From contig OMXE01000018.1 of the NCBI GenBank assembly GCA_900314935.1, positions 1 through 52,330 on the forward strand: a stretch of 52,330 bases of DNA, written 5' to 3'. Under the pieces are notes generated by a model that worked only from the letters and a program-made list of their open reading frames with translations, had not been told where the DNA came from and did no database searches. The position numbers were made by a program, and so were the translations under genes. Below, in pieces: positions 24,201 through 32,090 of the stretch (its first letter is position 1; every line of letters starts with the position of its first letter). This stretch comes from an uncultured Prevotella sp. (lineage in GTDB: Bacteria; Bacteroidota; Bacteroidia; Bacteroidales; Bacteroidaceae).

Positions 24201-24657
24201 TCCTGTTCGTGGCAGGAATGCGAGTAACGATTTCGTGAGGGATGGATACATGGAAGACAGCAGAGATAAAGAGACAAAGCGCACGGATGTCGTACATCTG
24301 GTCTTCATACGACAAGGGTTCATGGCGATTGCTATGACGGCGCATGGTCTGAATGGCAATCCTGTCGCTGATGGGTACATGGTGCTTCTTACAAAGATAA
24401 TCCACCTGCGAGAACAGGTTTCCATAGGCTTGGTTGGTGTTGCGTATCGCCTCATGACAGGCAAGGACGAGGAGACGGTGAACTTTGCGCTCGGCTCTGC
24501 CGCTTTGCTCTGCAAAGAACTTTGAACTTTGAACTTTGAACTTTACACTCGGCTCTGCCGCTTCGTTCTGAGGAGGGATTTGGGCCAACAACTCCTTGAT
24601 CTGCGCAAACAAATCGTTGGCAGATATCCTGTATGGCTCATTCTCCATGTGGTTCAT
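21232..24657 (-). CDS. Dna2-like nuclease-helicase (superfamily 1)
   Basis: 1141 residues. A Cas4-type PD-(D/E)XK nuclease lies at about 300-410 (GRVDLM near 357, LLVEQKSGK near 370, NYVQLLLYFGVL). The helicase follows: Walker A ITGPPGTGKTS near 740, Walker B VIDEASQ near 853, motif III GDHKQLPAV, then TVERYQGSQRDVI and LNVVLTRARKQLI. Such proteins process DNA ends and flaps. Two stretches are encoded by word repeats and look inserted in frame: KFKVQSSKFFAEQSGRAE near residue 42 and FLTPHSTLHTPHPSFLLPP near residue 655. A start at 24648 (second Met) is equally possible. Confidence 0.88.
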   Translation of the reverse strand: MNHMENEPYRISANDLFAQIKELLAQIPPQNEAAEPSVKFKVQSSKFFAEQSGRAERKVHRLLVLACHEAIRNTNQAYGNLFSQVDYLCKKHHVPISDRIAIQTMRRHSNRHEPLSYEDQMYDIRALCLFISAVFHVSIPHEIVTRIPATNRIPDTKSEKRYDYLRCIVQEWNEEVITATTGQEETTDVVLIDYTAEHLNYLKDVLQEGMQLNLLEVRKEEGRLIPSLIVVEPDFLIDISSIARCFEKFGHHPLMYTLNRMAPSAVSQAILLGHFASKSLDDTINDEGCSMNTTLMKCFKQKALDFCTCPDFNSEQFLEDAKRQTANIQEAVKTLFEENNRDKAILEPSFVCERLGITGRVDLMTTDGKLLVEQKSGKNFFIETGHPDEHGSMMLEPNYVQLLLYFGVLRQNFHLGTDQTDIRLLYSKYPARHGLVVVNFFQKLFHEAIQLRNLIVAWDLYIARYGFESVIDLIRPETVNVKHLNNEFYKRWKLPTLQRICAPLHNLSPLERAYYCTMMTFVYREQRVGKLGAQEGISRCGADLWNMPLHEKREVGDIFVGLQLLKKEKSAEYNGFDTLTLSVPDQGNDFLPNFRPGDMVYLYAYPEGTEPDVRKSILFKGTLQHIQSDAVTVILAEGQQNPDIFSSTFLTPHSTLHTPHPSFLLPPSSNYAIEHASSDMSGSAIRSLHTFISAPQELRDLLLGQREPQTDTTRTLSHSYHPHYDEVLLRAKQAQDYFLITGPPGTGKTSMALRFLVEEELTDPRASILLMAYTNRAVDEICSMLADSHHDFIRIGSAHRCDPRFHGNLIAHIIEQNPRLDAISSRILQTPIIVGTTATLLGHPEIFNLRSFSLAVIDEASQILEPDIIGLLAAHVNGQRCINRFILIGDHKQLPAVVQQEERDSRTDNPLLHGIGLTDCRQSLFERLLRIAPANVKGVLHKQGRMHPAIADFPCRMFYPNEHLEPVPLPHQQKPAHANLLFIPSQFCKNAGLSDKVNTDEARIVAEQLQRIYEEYHESFNPNTTVGVIVPYRNQIAVIRREIEKLNIPALLEISIDTVERYQGSQRDVIIFSFTIQNPYQLEFLTANCFIETDADGSTRLIDRKLNVVLTRARKQLIITGNPRILAINPLFRDLIRFMSA
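22649..22719. repeat. GGAGGAA and GGAGTGT word repeats inside the helicase gene
   Basis: Three to four GGAGGAA units followed by four TGTGGAG/TGAGGAG units. They sit in frame in the helicase coding region, between the nuclease and the ATPase core, and encode a Ser/Thr/Pro/His-rich linker. Confidence 0.8.
24478..24565. repeat. GAACTTT words flanked by a 16-bp direct repeat in the helicase gene
   Basis: CTCGGCTCTGCCGCTT occurs at 24491 and again at about 24549, with four GAACTTT units between. The hairpin-like core CGGCTCTGCCG resembles the GGCTTTGCG core in the repeat at 45400. In frame near the helicase N-terminus. Confidence 0.75.
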
Positions 24658-24659
24658 TG

Positions 24660-24707
24660 TTTTACACTTTTTTTCGAGGAGGGACGAAGGAGGAAGGAGG
24701 AAGGAGA
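24660..24707. repeat. GGAGGAA word repeat upstream of the helicase gene
   Basis: GAGGAGGGACGAAGGAGGAAGG-like purine words fill the 50-base gap between the YqiA fusion gene and the helicase gene. Both genes are on the minus strand. Confidence 0.55.
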
Positions 24708-25736
24708 TTACTGTCCTCCTACTCGCTCAAAAAACGTGATGATCTCCTCCCACGTCTTGAAGGTGTCGCTGCCGAAGGCGATGCGTGTTCCCAGGAAATC
24801 CTCCGACCGGTTGTTCGAGGTGTTGTCAATGAGGTAATCGCCGTAGAGCAGATCCTTCCTGTGGGTAAAGACCAGATGCTTGTAGGCAGGAACATTCACG
24901 TTTTCCTGTACCCACTGACAGACATCCTGCATGGGGGAAAGATCACGGCAGGGCGCCTCGGCCACGACGAACACCTGGTACGTCTCAATAAGATAGCGGA
25001 AGGCCTTCATGGCCGAAGAGCGCTGCATGCCCCTGTTGTCACGCAGTGTATCAACGGTGATGTAGATGATCTGCCGTTCCCGTCCTTCCTGCTTATCGTC
25101 TATCCAACGAATCAGCGGCATCACACTGTCGTGGAACACCTTGTCGTTGGTGCGGTGCTCCCCATGGAACGAAATGCCTTGCGTGTAGTGCTGCATATAG
25201 AGGTCGTAGGTGTCCACCAGCTCGTCTTTGTCGCCAAAGAGCGCCCACACACGATGACGTTCTGCCATTCGCTCCTCGTCAGGAAGTTGCTCAAGATACT
25301 TGAAACACTGCTCCTGCATCTCATGGTATTCCTTCACGATGGCTTTCGTAACCATGAATTCCTGAATACCATCCTTACGCGGGTTCTGGAACACCTGCTT
25401 ACCCGTCATACCATGAGCGCCCATGGTATCGGCAATCTCGAAAGCCGGATTGATGAGGATACGGTCGTAGCCATAGAGCATCTCTGTGTACATACCTCCC
25501 ATCGATGTGCCGATAATCAGATCGGGGTTCTCCCTTTCAGTCATCGCCTTCAGCATGGCCATTCCTTCAGCAGGATGTATAGGGATATCCTCGGCTACTA
25601 CAGTGGCGTTGGGCAGCATCTCTTGAATGCGTTTCACCGTGCCCGTCTGACCAGATGAGCCGAAACCATGCACATACATTATCTTCTTCCCTTTCATGAC
25701 GTCAGGGAACTGTTTGATATAACTGTTTGTTTCCAT
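24708..25736 (-). CDS. YqiA-like esterase fused to a nucleotidase-like HAD domain
   Basis: 342 residues. Residues 15-205 form a YqiA/YcfP-type alpha/beta hydrolase: IMYVHGFGSSGQTGT and the nucleophile elbow IIGTSMGGMY (Ser near 79). Residues ~208-342 resemble the 5'(3')-deoxyribonucleotidase group (HRKDLLYGDYLIDN, FGSDTFKTWEEI). The usual HAD motif I (DxDxT/V) reads ITVDTLRDN, so the nucleophile pair seems degraded and the second domain may only bind ligand. Probably co-transcribed with the helicase gene downstream; TATCTTTG at 25753-25746 is a likely promoter. Confidence 0.8.
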   Translation of the reverse strand: METNSYIKQFPDVMKGKKIMYVHGFGSSGQTGTVKRIQEMLPNATVVAEDIPIHPAEGMAMLKAMTERENPDLIIGTSMGGMYTEMLYGYDRILINPAFEIADTMGAHGMTGKQVFQNPRKDGIQEFMVTKAIVKEYHEMQEQCFKYLEQLPDEERMAERHRVWALFGDKDELVDTYDLYMQHYTQGISFHGEHRTNDKVFHDSVMPLIRWIDDKQEGRERQIIYITVDTLRDNRGMQRSSAMKAFRYLIETYQVFVVAEAPCRDLSPMQDVCQWVQENVNVPAYKHLVFTHRKDLLYGDYLIDNTSNNRSEDFLGTRIAFGSDTFKTWEEIITFFERVGGQ

Positions 25737-25837
25737 ATTGCTCTACAAAGATACGCTTTTTTTGCTACTTTATTCCCGTTCTATACATAAAAATTACAAA
25801 AACATTGACAAAACATGTGTTGATTCGTTTTTTTTTG

Positions 25838-25845
25838 TATCTTTG
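25838..25845 (+). promoter_or_regulatory. Promoter -7 box of the 25,873 gene
   Basis: TATCTTTG, 27 bases before the start codon; a matching -33 box at the ideal distance is not clear. Confidence 0.5.
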
Positions 25846-25872
25846 TAGCAGATTACTAACCATTATCAATTC

Positions 25873-27180
25873 ATGAGGAGGAAGTGTATGAGGTTTTGGA
25901 TATATATCATATTAGGATTCATCGGGATTTCCCCCGCCATGGGACAGGCGATGCTGTCTGCCAAGGAAGATCCGACAGTCATGTTGGGCGTAAGCGTAGA
26001 AGAGAAAGACACAGCCAAGCTAACGTATGTGATTACTGGTGAGGTGCGCGATGCCTCAACAGGTAAGCCGCTGCAGTATGCAACGGTAATGGTTACCGGT
26101 AAACGGTATGGAACGGTAACGAATACCGATGGTGGTTTCATCATCAAGGCACCGAAACGTCCCCGTTCCCTGACGTTCTCACTGATTGGCTATGATACCC
26201 AGCAGGTATTAGTAACAGATGACAATACCGCGAACATGCAGGTGAAACTGAAACCGAACACCATTATGCTGGATGAAGTGATTGTGCGCACAGGCAATCC
26301 TGAGGATATTGTGAACGAAGCCATCAGCAGGATTCCCGAAAACTACAGTCGTGAGCCTTCTCTCTACCAGTGTTTCTATCGTGAGGTGGCTCAGAAACGG
26401 AAGAACTACATCTACATTGCCGAAGCCGTTACGGATATGTACAAATCGTCTTACCGCAACGGACCAGGGGCTGATCGGGTAGCTATTACCAAGGGGCGCC
26501 GACTGGTGAGTCCTCGCAAGAGTGATACGCTGACAGTGAAGGTTATCGGCGGACCGGTACAGGCTGTCATGCTCGACTTGGTGAAGAACCTCGACTTCCT
26601 GCTCAACAAGGAGGACCTGGATATGTATGAGATGAAGATGGAGGAGCCGGTTATGATAGCCGACCGCCAGCAATATGCCATCAGCATCAAGCCACGCACC
26701 GTGGCAAACTATGCCTTGTTCTATGGGACTTTCTATATTGACTGGGAGACGCTGGCTTTTACCAGGATAGAGCTGTCGCTGGATATGAGCGACCGTGAAA
26801 AGGCCACAAGGGTGATGCTGGTGAACAAACCTGCAGGCGTGCGTTTCCGTCCGAGGGAGCTCACCTTCCTTGTTAACTACAACTACGATGGAAAGCTTTC
26901 ACACATCAGTTATGTGCGCTCGGTGTTCCGTTTCAACTGCGACTGGAAGAAACGACTGCTGGCCACTAACTTCACGGCAATCAATGAGATGGTGATTACC
27001 GACCGTACCGATCAGGACGTTCATCCCATTCCCCGTCGTGACTCCTTCGGAGAAAGGGAGTCTCTGTACGATCAGGCGCAGTTCTTCGAAGAGTCTGATT
27101 TCTGGAAAGGCTACAACATCATCAAGCCCACCGAGAGCTTGGAAGATGCAGTAGACAAGTTAAAGAAGAGGACGAGATAA
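25873..27180 (+). CDS. Exported carboxypeptidase-regulatory-like domain protein
   Basis: 435 residues. A signal peptide (to PAMGQA, about residue 25) is followed by a CarboxypepD_reg-like beta sandwich (YVITGEVRDASTGKPLQYAT ... TVTNTDGGFIIKAP) at ~50-125 and the linker IMLDEVIVR seen in SusC/TonB-plug-associated proteins. The C-terminal ~290 residues form a mostly beta region without a named family. There is no TonB barrel, so it is a soluble or surface-attached member of the group found widely in Bacteroidota. Its stop converges on the glutamine synthetase gene. Confidence 0.75.
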   Translation: MRRKCMRFWIYIILGFIGISPAMGQAMLSAKEDPTVMLGVSVEEKDTAKLTYVITGEVRDASTGKPLQYATVMVTGKRYGTVTNTDGGFIIKAPKRPRSLTFSLIGYDTQQVLVTDDNTANMQVKLKPNTIMLDEVIVRTGNPEDIVNEAISRIPENYSREPSLYQCFYREVAQKRKNYIYIAEAVTDMYKSSYRNGPGADRVAITKGRRLVSPRKSDTLTVKVIGGPVQAVMLDLVKNLDFLLNKEDLDMYEMKMEEPVMIADRQQYAISIKPRTVANYALFYGTFYIDWETLAFTRIELSLDMSDREKATRVMLVNKPAGVRFRPRELTFLVNYNYDGKLSHISYVRSVFRFNCDWKKRLLATNFTAINEMVITDRTDQDVHPIPRRDSFGERESLYDQAQFFEESDFWKGYNIIKPTESLEDAVDKLKKRTR

Positions 27181-27181
27181 G

Positions 27182-27195
27182 AGAAGCATGCTTCT
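27182..27195. terminator. Palindrome between convergent genes
   Basis: AGAAGCATGCTTCT is a perfect 14-base palindrome in the 17-base gap between two stop codons. It could fold with a 4-base loop; no U-run is present. Confidence 0.35.
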
Positions 27196-27197
27196 AA

Positions 27198-29387
27198 TTA
27201 TCTAATAAACAACAGTTCGCGGTATTTCGGCAAGGTCCAGAGTTCATCGGCCACGGTGAGCTCCAGTTTGTCGATGTGGTAACGTATCTCATCCATCTTA
27301 GGCTCCACGGTATCGTGGTAGGCAATGGCTTTCTCGCGTTCGTTCTCAATGCGGTTGGCAACCTTCCTGGCATTCACCAGCTCCTCCACCATGGTCTCGA
27401 TGGTTTGTGTACGCTCTGCTATCTCCTTGATAATCTTGATGTTCCGCGCGCACAATTTCTCAGCCTCTTCGGGAGAGAATATCTCACGCATACTTCCCAC
27501 GTTCTTTGCCAGACGAGTCTGATAATGCGTAGCCACAGGAATGATATGGTTCATGGTGAGGTCGCCCAGCACACGGGCCTCAATCTGTATCTTCTTCGTG
27601 TAAGTCTCCCACTTCACCTCGTTACGAGCCTCCAGCTCCTTTCGGTTCATGATGTTCAGACTCTCGAACATATCGATGCTCTCCTTGTCGAGATAGCGGT
27701 CGAAGATCACCGGACAGCTCTTCTCTACGTCAAGACCGCGTTTGGTAGCCTCAACCACCCACTCGTCGCTATAGCCGTTACCGTCGAAATGAATGGGTTT
27801 AATGGTGCGGATATCCTCACGAATGATATCAATGATGGCACTTGTCTTATCCTGTCCTTTGGCAATGAGTGCATCCACGCGTTTCTTGAAATCCACCAAG
27901 GCCTCAGCCACGGCAGCATTCAGCGCAATCATCGCACTGGCGCAGTTGGCCTCGGAACCTACAGCACGGAACTCAAATCGGTTACCAGTGAAGGCGAAGG
28001 GAGAAGTGCGGTTACGGTCGGTATTGTCAATGAGCAGTTCAGGAATCTCAGGGATATCAAGTTCCATCTTCTTCTTACCTGCCACCACGAACAAGTCGTC
28101 TTTATCAGCCTTTTCAATATGCTCCAGCAACTCACTGACCTGCTTGCCGAGGAATGAGGAGATGATGGCTGGAGGTGCCTCGTTGGCTCCTAATCGGTGG
28201 GCATTGGTAGCCGACATGATGGAAGCCTTGAGGAGTCCGTTGTGGCGATAAACGCCCATCAAGGTCTCCACGATGAATGTTACGAAGCGCAGGTTCTGTT
28301 CGGGTGTCTTACCCGGTGCATGTAGCAGGATACCGTTGTCGGTACTCAGACTCCAGTTGTTGTGCTTACCCGAGCCGTTGATACCATCGAAGGGCTTCTC
28401 ATGCAGTAACACGCGGAATCCATGCTTCCGTGCCACCTTCTTCATCAACGACATCAGAAGCATGTTATGGTCAACAGCCAGGTTCGTCTCCTCATAGATC
28501 GGGGCGATCTCGAACTGGTTCGGGGCCACCTCGTTATGACGAGTCTTACAAGGAATAGCCAGCTCCAGCGCCTGGATCTCCAAGTCCTTCATGAACGCCT
28601 GCACACGATCAGGAATCGTACCGAAATAGTGGTCGTCCATCTGCTGGTTCTTAGCAGAGTCGTGTCCCATCAGTGTTCTACCTGTCAGCATCAGGTCAGG
28701 ACGGGCGGAATACAGACCTTCATCCACCAGGAAATACTCTTGTTCCCATCCGAGGTTACTGATTACCTTCTTAACACTGGGATCGAAATAGTGAACCACA
28801 CCCAATGCAGCCTCACCCACGGCACGAAGTGCACGCTTCAGCGGTGCTTTGTAGTCGAGCGATTCCCCGGTATAGGAAATAAAGATTGTAGGAATACACA
28901 GCGTATCATCGATGATGAACACCGGTGATGTAGGATCCCAGGCAGAATAGCCACGAGCCTCAAAGGTAGCTCTGATACCTCCGCTGGGGAAAGAAGATGC
29001 GTCAGGCTCTTGCTGTACGAGCAACTTTCCAGAGAACTCCTCGAGCATACCACCCTTCCCGTCATGTTCGATAAAGGCATCATGCTTCTCGGCCGTTCCT
29101 TCTGTCAGCGGTTGGAACCAGTGGGTATAATGCGTCACGCCGTTCTCATCGGCCCACTGCTTCATACCCTTTGCCACGGCATTGGCAATACTTCTGTCGA
29201 GCGGTGCGCCATTGTCAATCACGTCGATGAGTTTCTCATAGACATCACGCTGCAGGTATTTGTACATCTTGGCGCGGTTGAATACATACTTGCCAAAGTA
29301 CTCTGATGGGCGCTCCTCTGGTGCTGCCACATCAAGGGGCCTCTTCGAAAAAGCCTCCTCTACTACCTGAAATCTCAAATTTGCCAT
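27198..29387 (-). CDS. glnN: Glutamine synthetase, type III
   Basis: 729 residues from ATG 29387, the size of GSIII. The start MANLRFQVVEEAFSKRPLDV, the block KYVFNRAKMYKYL, and the catalytic-region segments ATFEARGYSAWDPTSPVF, LHEKPFDGINGSGKHNNWSL and NRTSPFAFTGNRFEFRA fit the family. It condenses ammonia and glutamate and is the main assimilatory enzyme in Bacteroidales. A promoter-bearing repeat sits 25 bases upstream. The far upstream start would include the promoter region and is rejected. Confidence 0.97.
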   Translation of the reverse strand: MANLRFQVVEEAFSKRPLDVAAPEERPSEYFGKYVFNRAKMYKYLQRDVYEKLIDVIDNGAPLDRSIANAVAKGMKQWADENGVTHYTHWFQPLTEGTAEKHDAFIEHDGKGGMLEEFSGKLLVQQEPDASSFPSGGIRATFEARGYSAWDPTSPVFIIDDTLCIPTIFISYTGESLDYKAPLKRALRAVGEAALGVVHYFDPSVKKVISNLGWEQEYFLVDEGLYSARPDLMLTGRTLMGHDSAKNQQMDDHYFGTIPDRVQAFMKDLEIQALELAIPCKTRHNEVAPNQFEIAPIYEETNLAVDHNMLLMSLMKKVARKHGFRVLLHEKPFDGINGSGKHNNWSLSTDNGILLHAPGKTPEQNLRFVTFIVETLMGVYRHNGLLKASIMSATNAHRLGANEAPPAIISSFLGKQVSELLEHIEKADKDDLFVVAGKKKMELDIPEIPELLIDNTDRNRTSPFAFTGNRFEFRAVGSEANCASAMIALNAAVAEALVDFKKRVDALIAKGQDKTSAIIDIIREDIRTIKPIHFDGNGYSDEWVVEATKRGLDVEKSCPVIFDRYLDKESIDMFESLNIMNRKELEARNEVKWETYTKKIQIEARVLGDLTMNHIIPVATHYQTRLAKNVGSMREIFSPEEAEKLCARNIKIIKEIAERTQTIETMVEELVNARKVANRIENEREKAIAYHDTVEPKMDEIRYHIDKLELTVADELWTLPKYRELLFIR

Positions 29388-29411
29388 TTTCTTATACCTT
29401 ATAATTGGGTG

Positions 29412-29480
29412 CAAAGGTACGATTAAGTGAGCGAAAAACCAAATTTATTTGGGTTTTTCCGAGTGCGAGTATCTTCGGCA
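29412..29480 (-). repeat. Promoter-bearing repeat, copy 3
   Basis: Minus strand: GCCGAAGATACTCGCACTCG, arms AAAACCCAAATAAATTTGG, then TTTG + 20 + TACCTTTG (29419-29412). The upstream promoter half is missing, and the copy begins at the stop codon of the preceding gene. Confidence 0.8.
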
Positions 29481-29951
29481 TCAGCCTATGTGTGCATATA
29501 TCTGTGCCGCAATATCCGTTGCCAATCCGCCGTCGTAGCCCACTCCTAACTGTATGGTGGGGCGTTGCGGGTTCTTGGTGGTGATCATGACGACATATTC
29601 GTCAATCGTATAAGGCGTAGCCATATTCTTCGGCATCACACTCGTCATGTCGCTGATCCTTAGTTCTTCGCCTGCTGCTATCATCACGTCTTGAGCCGAA
29701 TAGAACAGAACGAGACAGGGCAATTCGTTGGCTCTTGAGGCATCCAGCACCACCACATCATCAGGTTCTCCGTATTTCGATTCCACGTCCTCTATGGTAG
29801 CATACATCACCTTTGGCGGTTCTCTCTTTTCCTTAAACTTAATGGTATAATATGCGAAAGGAAAAACGAGTAACAGGAGAATCAAGCCTACGCCAGCAAA
29901 GCATGCCAACAAAAGAATGGCGGTGACAACAATTATGGTGATTCGTTTCAT
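29481..29951 (-). CDS. Hypothetical membrane-anchored protein
   Basis: 156 residues. An N-terminal double-length hydrophobic stretch (residues 4-36) anchors it; the rest is a small alpha/beta domain (MYATIEDVESKYGEPDDVVV ... LPCLVLFYSAQDVMIAAGEE). I recognise no family. The stop codon touches the promoter repeat of the glutamine synthetase gene. It follows the nitroreductase gene after 18 bases and is probably co-transcribed with it. Confidence 0.65.
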   Translation of the reverse strand: MKRITIIVVTAILLLACFAGVGLILLLLVFPFAYYTIKFKEKREPPKVMYATIEDVESKYGEPDDVVVLDASRANELPCLVLFYSAQDVMIAAGEELRISDMTSVMPKNMATPYTIDEYVVMITTKNPQRPTIQLGVGYDGGLATDIAAQIYAHIG

Positions 29952-29969
29952 TCCTACACCGTTTCTGAA

Positions 29970-30590
29970 CTACTTCTTGTAACCGATGGGATGGTTCAGC
30001 TCCACGATGACACCCTCAGCAAGGTTCAGCTTGGTGCGGACGGCATCTTTGTTCATCATGGCGCGAGCCACCGTACTCAAACCGAGAGCCTGGCAGGCCA
30101 GATAGATGTTCTGAGACACGTAGCCTGCATCCATAGCGCCATACTGGTCGTTTCTGCGACGGTTACTCTGATCGCTCACCAACAACAAGGCGACGGGAGC
30201 ATCCAGCATGAATTTCTGACCGGCTGCAAGATCTTGTCTGATGTCCTCATTCAGCACGAGGGTGAGGGTGTTGTCTTTGGGATTGAAGAGTCTGACATCC
30301 TTCTTGGTACATACATACACCTTGATATCCTGCATGTTCACGGCTGAAGGAGCAGTAATCTTTCCTGATGCGGGATCGCTGATGCCACAGGCTGCCCAAA
30401 GAAGGGTTGACAGGATTTTCAAGTCAACATGCTTGTCCTGATACTCGCGTACGGAACGGCGCTCTTGGAGGATTTTGCCCAGCGACTTTCCCAACATACC
30501 TATTTCCGGTTGTGGTAACTGAACGGTTTCTTGTGCCTTCACGCCCATGCAAAGGGTCAGTACGAAGACTAATAAAAGGATCTTTTTCAT
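29970..30590 (-). CDS. Exported SagB-type nitroreductase family protein
   Basis: 206 residues from ATG 30590. A signal peptide (MKKILLLVFVLTLCMGVKAQ) precedes a nitroreductase fold: QERRSVREYQDKHVD (FMN phosphate contacts), LSTLLWAACGI, and the late ALGLSTVARAMM. The family binds FMN and reduces quinones, nitro groups or oxidises peptides; export to the periplasm is a Bacteroidota peculiarity. TATATTTG at 30642-30635 is the likely promoter. Confidence 0.85.
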   Translation of the reverse strand: MKKILLLVFVLTLCMGVKAQETVQLPQPEIGMLGKSLGKILQERRSVREYQDKHVDLKILSTLLWAACGISDPASGKITAPSAVNMQDIKVYVCTKKDVRLFNPKDNTLTLVLNEDIRQDLAAGQKFMLDAPVALLLVSDQSNRRRNDQYGAMDAGYVSQNIYLACQALGLSTVARAMMNKDAVRTKLNLAEGVIVELNHPIGYKK

Positions 30591-30680
30591 ATTGTTCATT
30601 TATAAGTGAATAGTATCATTTGGCTTTATGACTGCAAATATACTGCTTTTTCTGTAAAAGAAAAAGAAAAACGCACTTTT

Positions 30681-30715
30681 TCATTTGGTTTTGTCCTCGT
30701 TAAGTATTATTTTTG
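30681..30715 (+). repeat. Decayed promoter-bearing repeat, copy 6
   Basis: TCATTTGGTTTTGTCCTCGTTAAGT-like sequence (TTTG 30684-30687, 20 bases, TATTTTTG 30708-30715) matches only the downstream half of the repeat seen at 40440-40477, with several changes. It is placed as the promoter of the following gene. Confidence 0.55.
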
Positions 30716-30738
30716 CAAAGCAAAAATTTTTTTTTGAT

Positions 30739-32058
30739 ATGCTATCCACAGAAGAGAAGAATGCAATTATAGCATTGATTCACCAAGAGGTGATTCCCGC
30801 CATAGGTTGTACGGAACCGATGGCAGTGGCCTTGTGTGTGGCCAAGGCAACAGAGATACTTGGTAGGAAACCCGAGCAGATTGATCTGCGACTCAGCGCC
30901 AATATCCTGAAGAACGCCATGGGGGTGGGCATCCCGGGAACGGGAATGATCGGACTGCCCATTGCCATTGCCTTGGGTGCGCTTATCGGCAGGTCGGAAC
31001 TGGAGCTGGAAGTGCTGCACGACTGTAACAAGGAGGCTGTAGAAGAGGGGAAACGCTTTATCGACGAGAACAGGATAGACATCAAGCTAGAGGAGGAAGA
31101 CCCTGATAAGCTCTTCATCAATGTGGTATGCATGGCCGACGGTCATAAGGCGGAGGCACGCATCAAGACACATCATACCAACTTTGTCTATCTGGCCAAG
31201 GACGGACAAGAGATAAAGGGTGAAGAGACAACTTCCAACGTTGCACTGACCTCTGGTGACGCCAACGTGGGGCGTGCCGTGGAGGATCAGGAGCCTGTGT
31301 TGACACTGAGCAAGGTATATGAGTTTGCCACTGAGACCGACGTGGAAGATTTGCGTTTTATCCTGGAGGCGAAACGACTGAATGAGGAGGCAGCCGCCAG
31401 CGGACTGCGTGATAACTACGGTCATCAGTTGGGTAAGACCATGTGCTCGCCCTTGGGTCGTGGCATCATGGGTAACAGCATCTTCTCGAAGGTGCTCAGC
31501 GTTACCAGCTGTGCCTGTGACGCCCGTATGGCAGGTGCAATGATTCCTGTGATGAGCAACAGCGGAAGCGGTAACCAGGGCATCTGCGCCACCTTACCCG
31601 TGGTGGTGTTTGCCGAAGAGAACCACAATACCGAGGAGGAGCTGATCCGTGCCCTGATTATCAGTAACCTCACGGCCATCTATATCAAGCAGAACCTCGG
31701 TTCGCTGAGCGCCCTCTGCGGTTGCGTGGTGGCCAGTACGGGCAGCAGTTGCGGCATTACCTATTTGATGGGAGGTACGTTCGAGCAGATATGTTATTCG
31801 GTGAAGAACATGATTGCCAACCTCACGGGAATGATCTGCGACGGGGCAAAACCTTCGTGCGCACTGAAGCTGACTACCGGTGTGGGAACAGCAGTGATGA
31901 GTGCTATGCTGGCCATACAACATAAGTATGTCACCTCGGCCGAAGGGATTATAGAAGATGATGTGGACCGCAGTATCCGAAACCTTACAGCCATTGGCAG
32001 TAAGGGAATGGACGAGACCGACCGTTTCGTGCTCGACATCATGACACATAAATGTTAG
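30739..32058 (+). CDS. cyuA: L-cysteine desulfidase family protein (CyuA/UPF0597)
   Basis: 439 residues from ATG 30739. Conserved blocks IGCTEPMAVALCVAKA, MGVGIPGTGMIGLPIA, SNSGSGNQGICATLPVV and SCGITYLMGG give the cysteines that hold the iron-sulphur cluster in this family, related to the L-serine dehydratase alpha domain. It cleaves L-cysteine to pyruvate, sulphide and ammonia. The upstream start at 30685 is inside the promoter and is rejected. Confidence 0.88.
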   Translation: MLSTEEKNAIIALIHQEVIPAIGCTEPMAVALCVAKATEILGRKPEQIDLRLSANILKNAMGVGIPGTGMIGLPIAIALGALIGRSELELEVLHDCNKEAVEEGKRFIDENRIDIKLEEEDPDKLFINVVCMADGHKAEARIKTHHTNFVYLAKDGQEIKGEETTSNVALTSGDANVGRAVEDQEPVLTLSKVYEFATETDVEDLRFILEAKRLNEEAAASGLRDNYGHQLGKTMCSPLGRGIMGNSIFSKVLSVTSCACDARMAGAMIPVMSNSGSGNQGICATLPVVVFAEENHNTEEELIRALIISNLTAIYIKQNLGSLSALCGCVVASTGSSCGITYLMGGTFEQICYSVKNMIANLTGMICDGAKPSCALKLTTGVGTAVMSAMLAIQHKYVTSAEGIIEDDVDRSIRNLTAIGSKGMDETDRFVLDIMTHKC

Positions 32059-32090
32059 AACAAATATACTATTACGATAAACAAGAGAAT

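Noticed and set aside
23480..24525. 345-codon plus-strand frame
   Set aside because: Shadow of the helicase gene; no recognisable domain.
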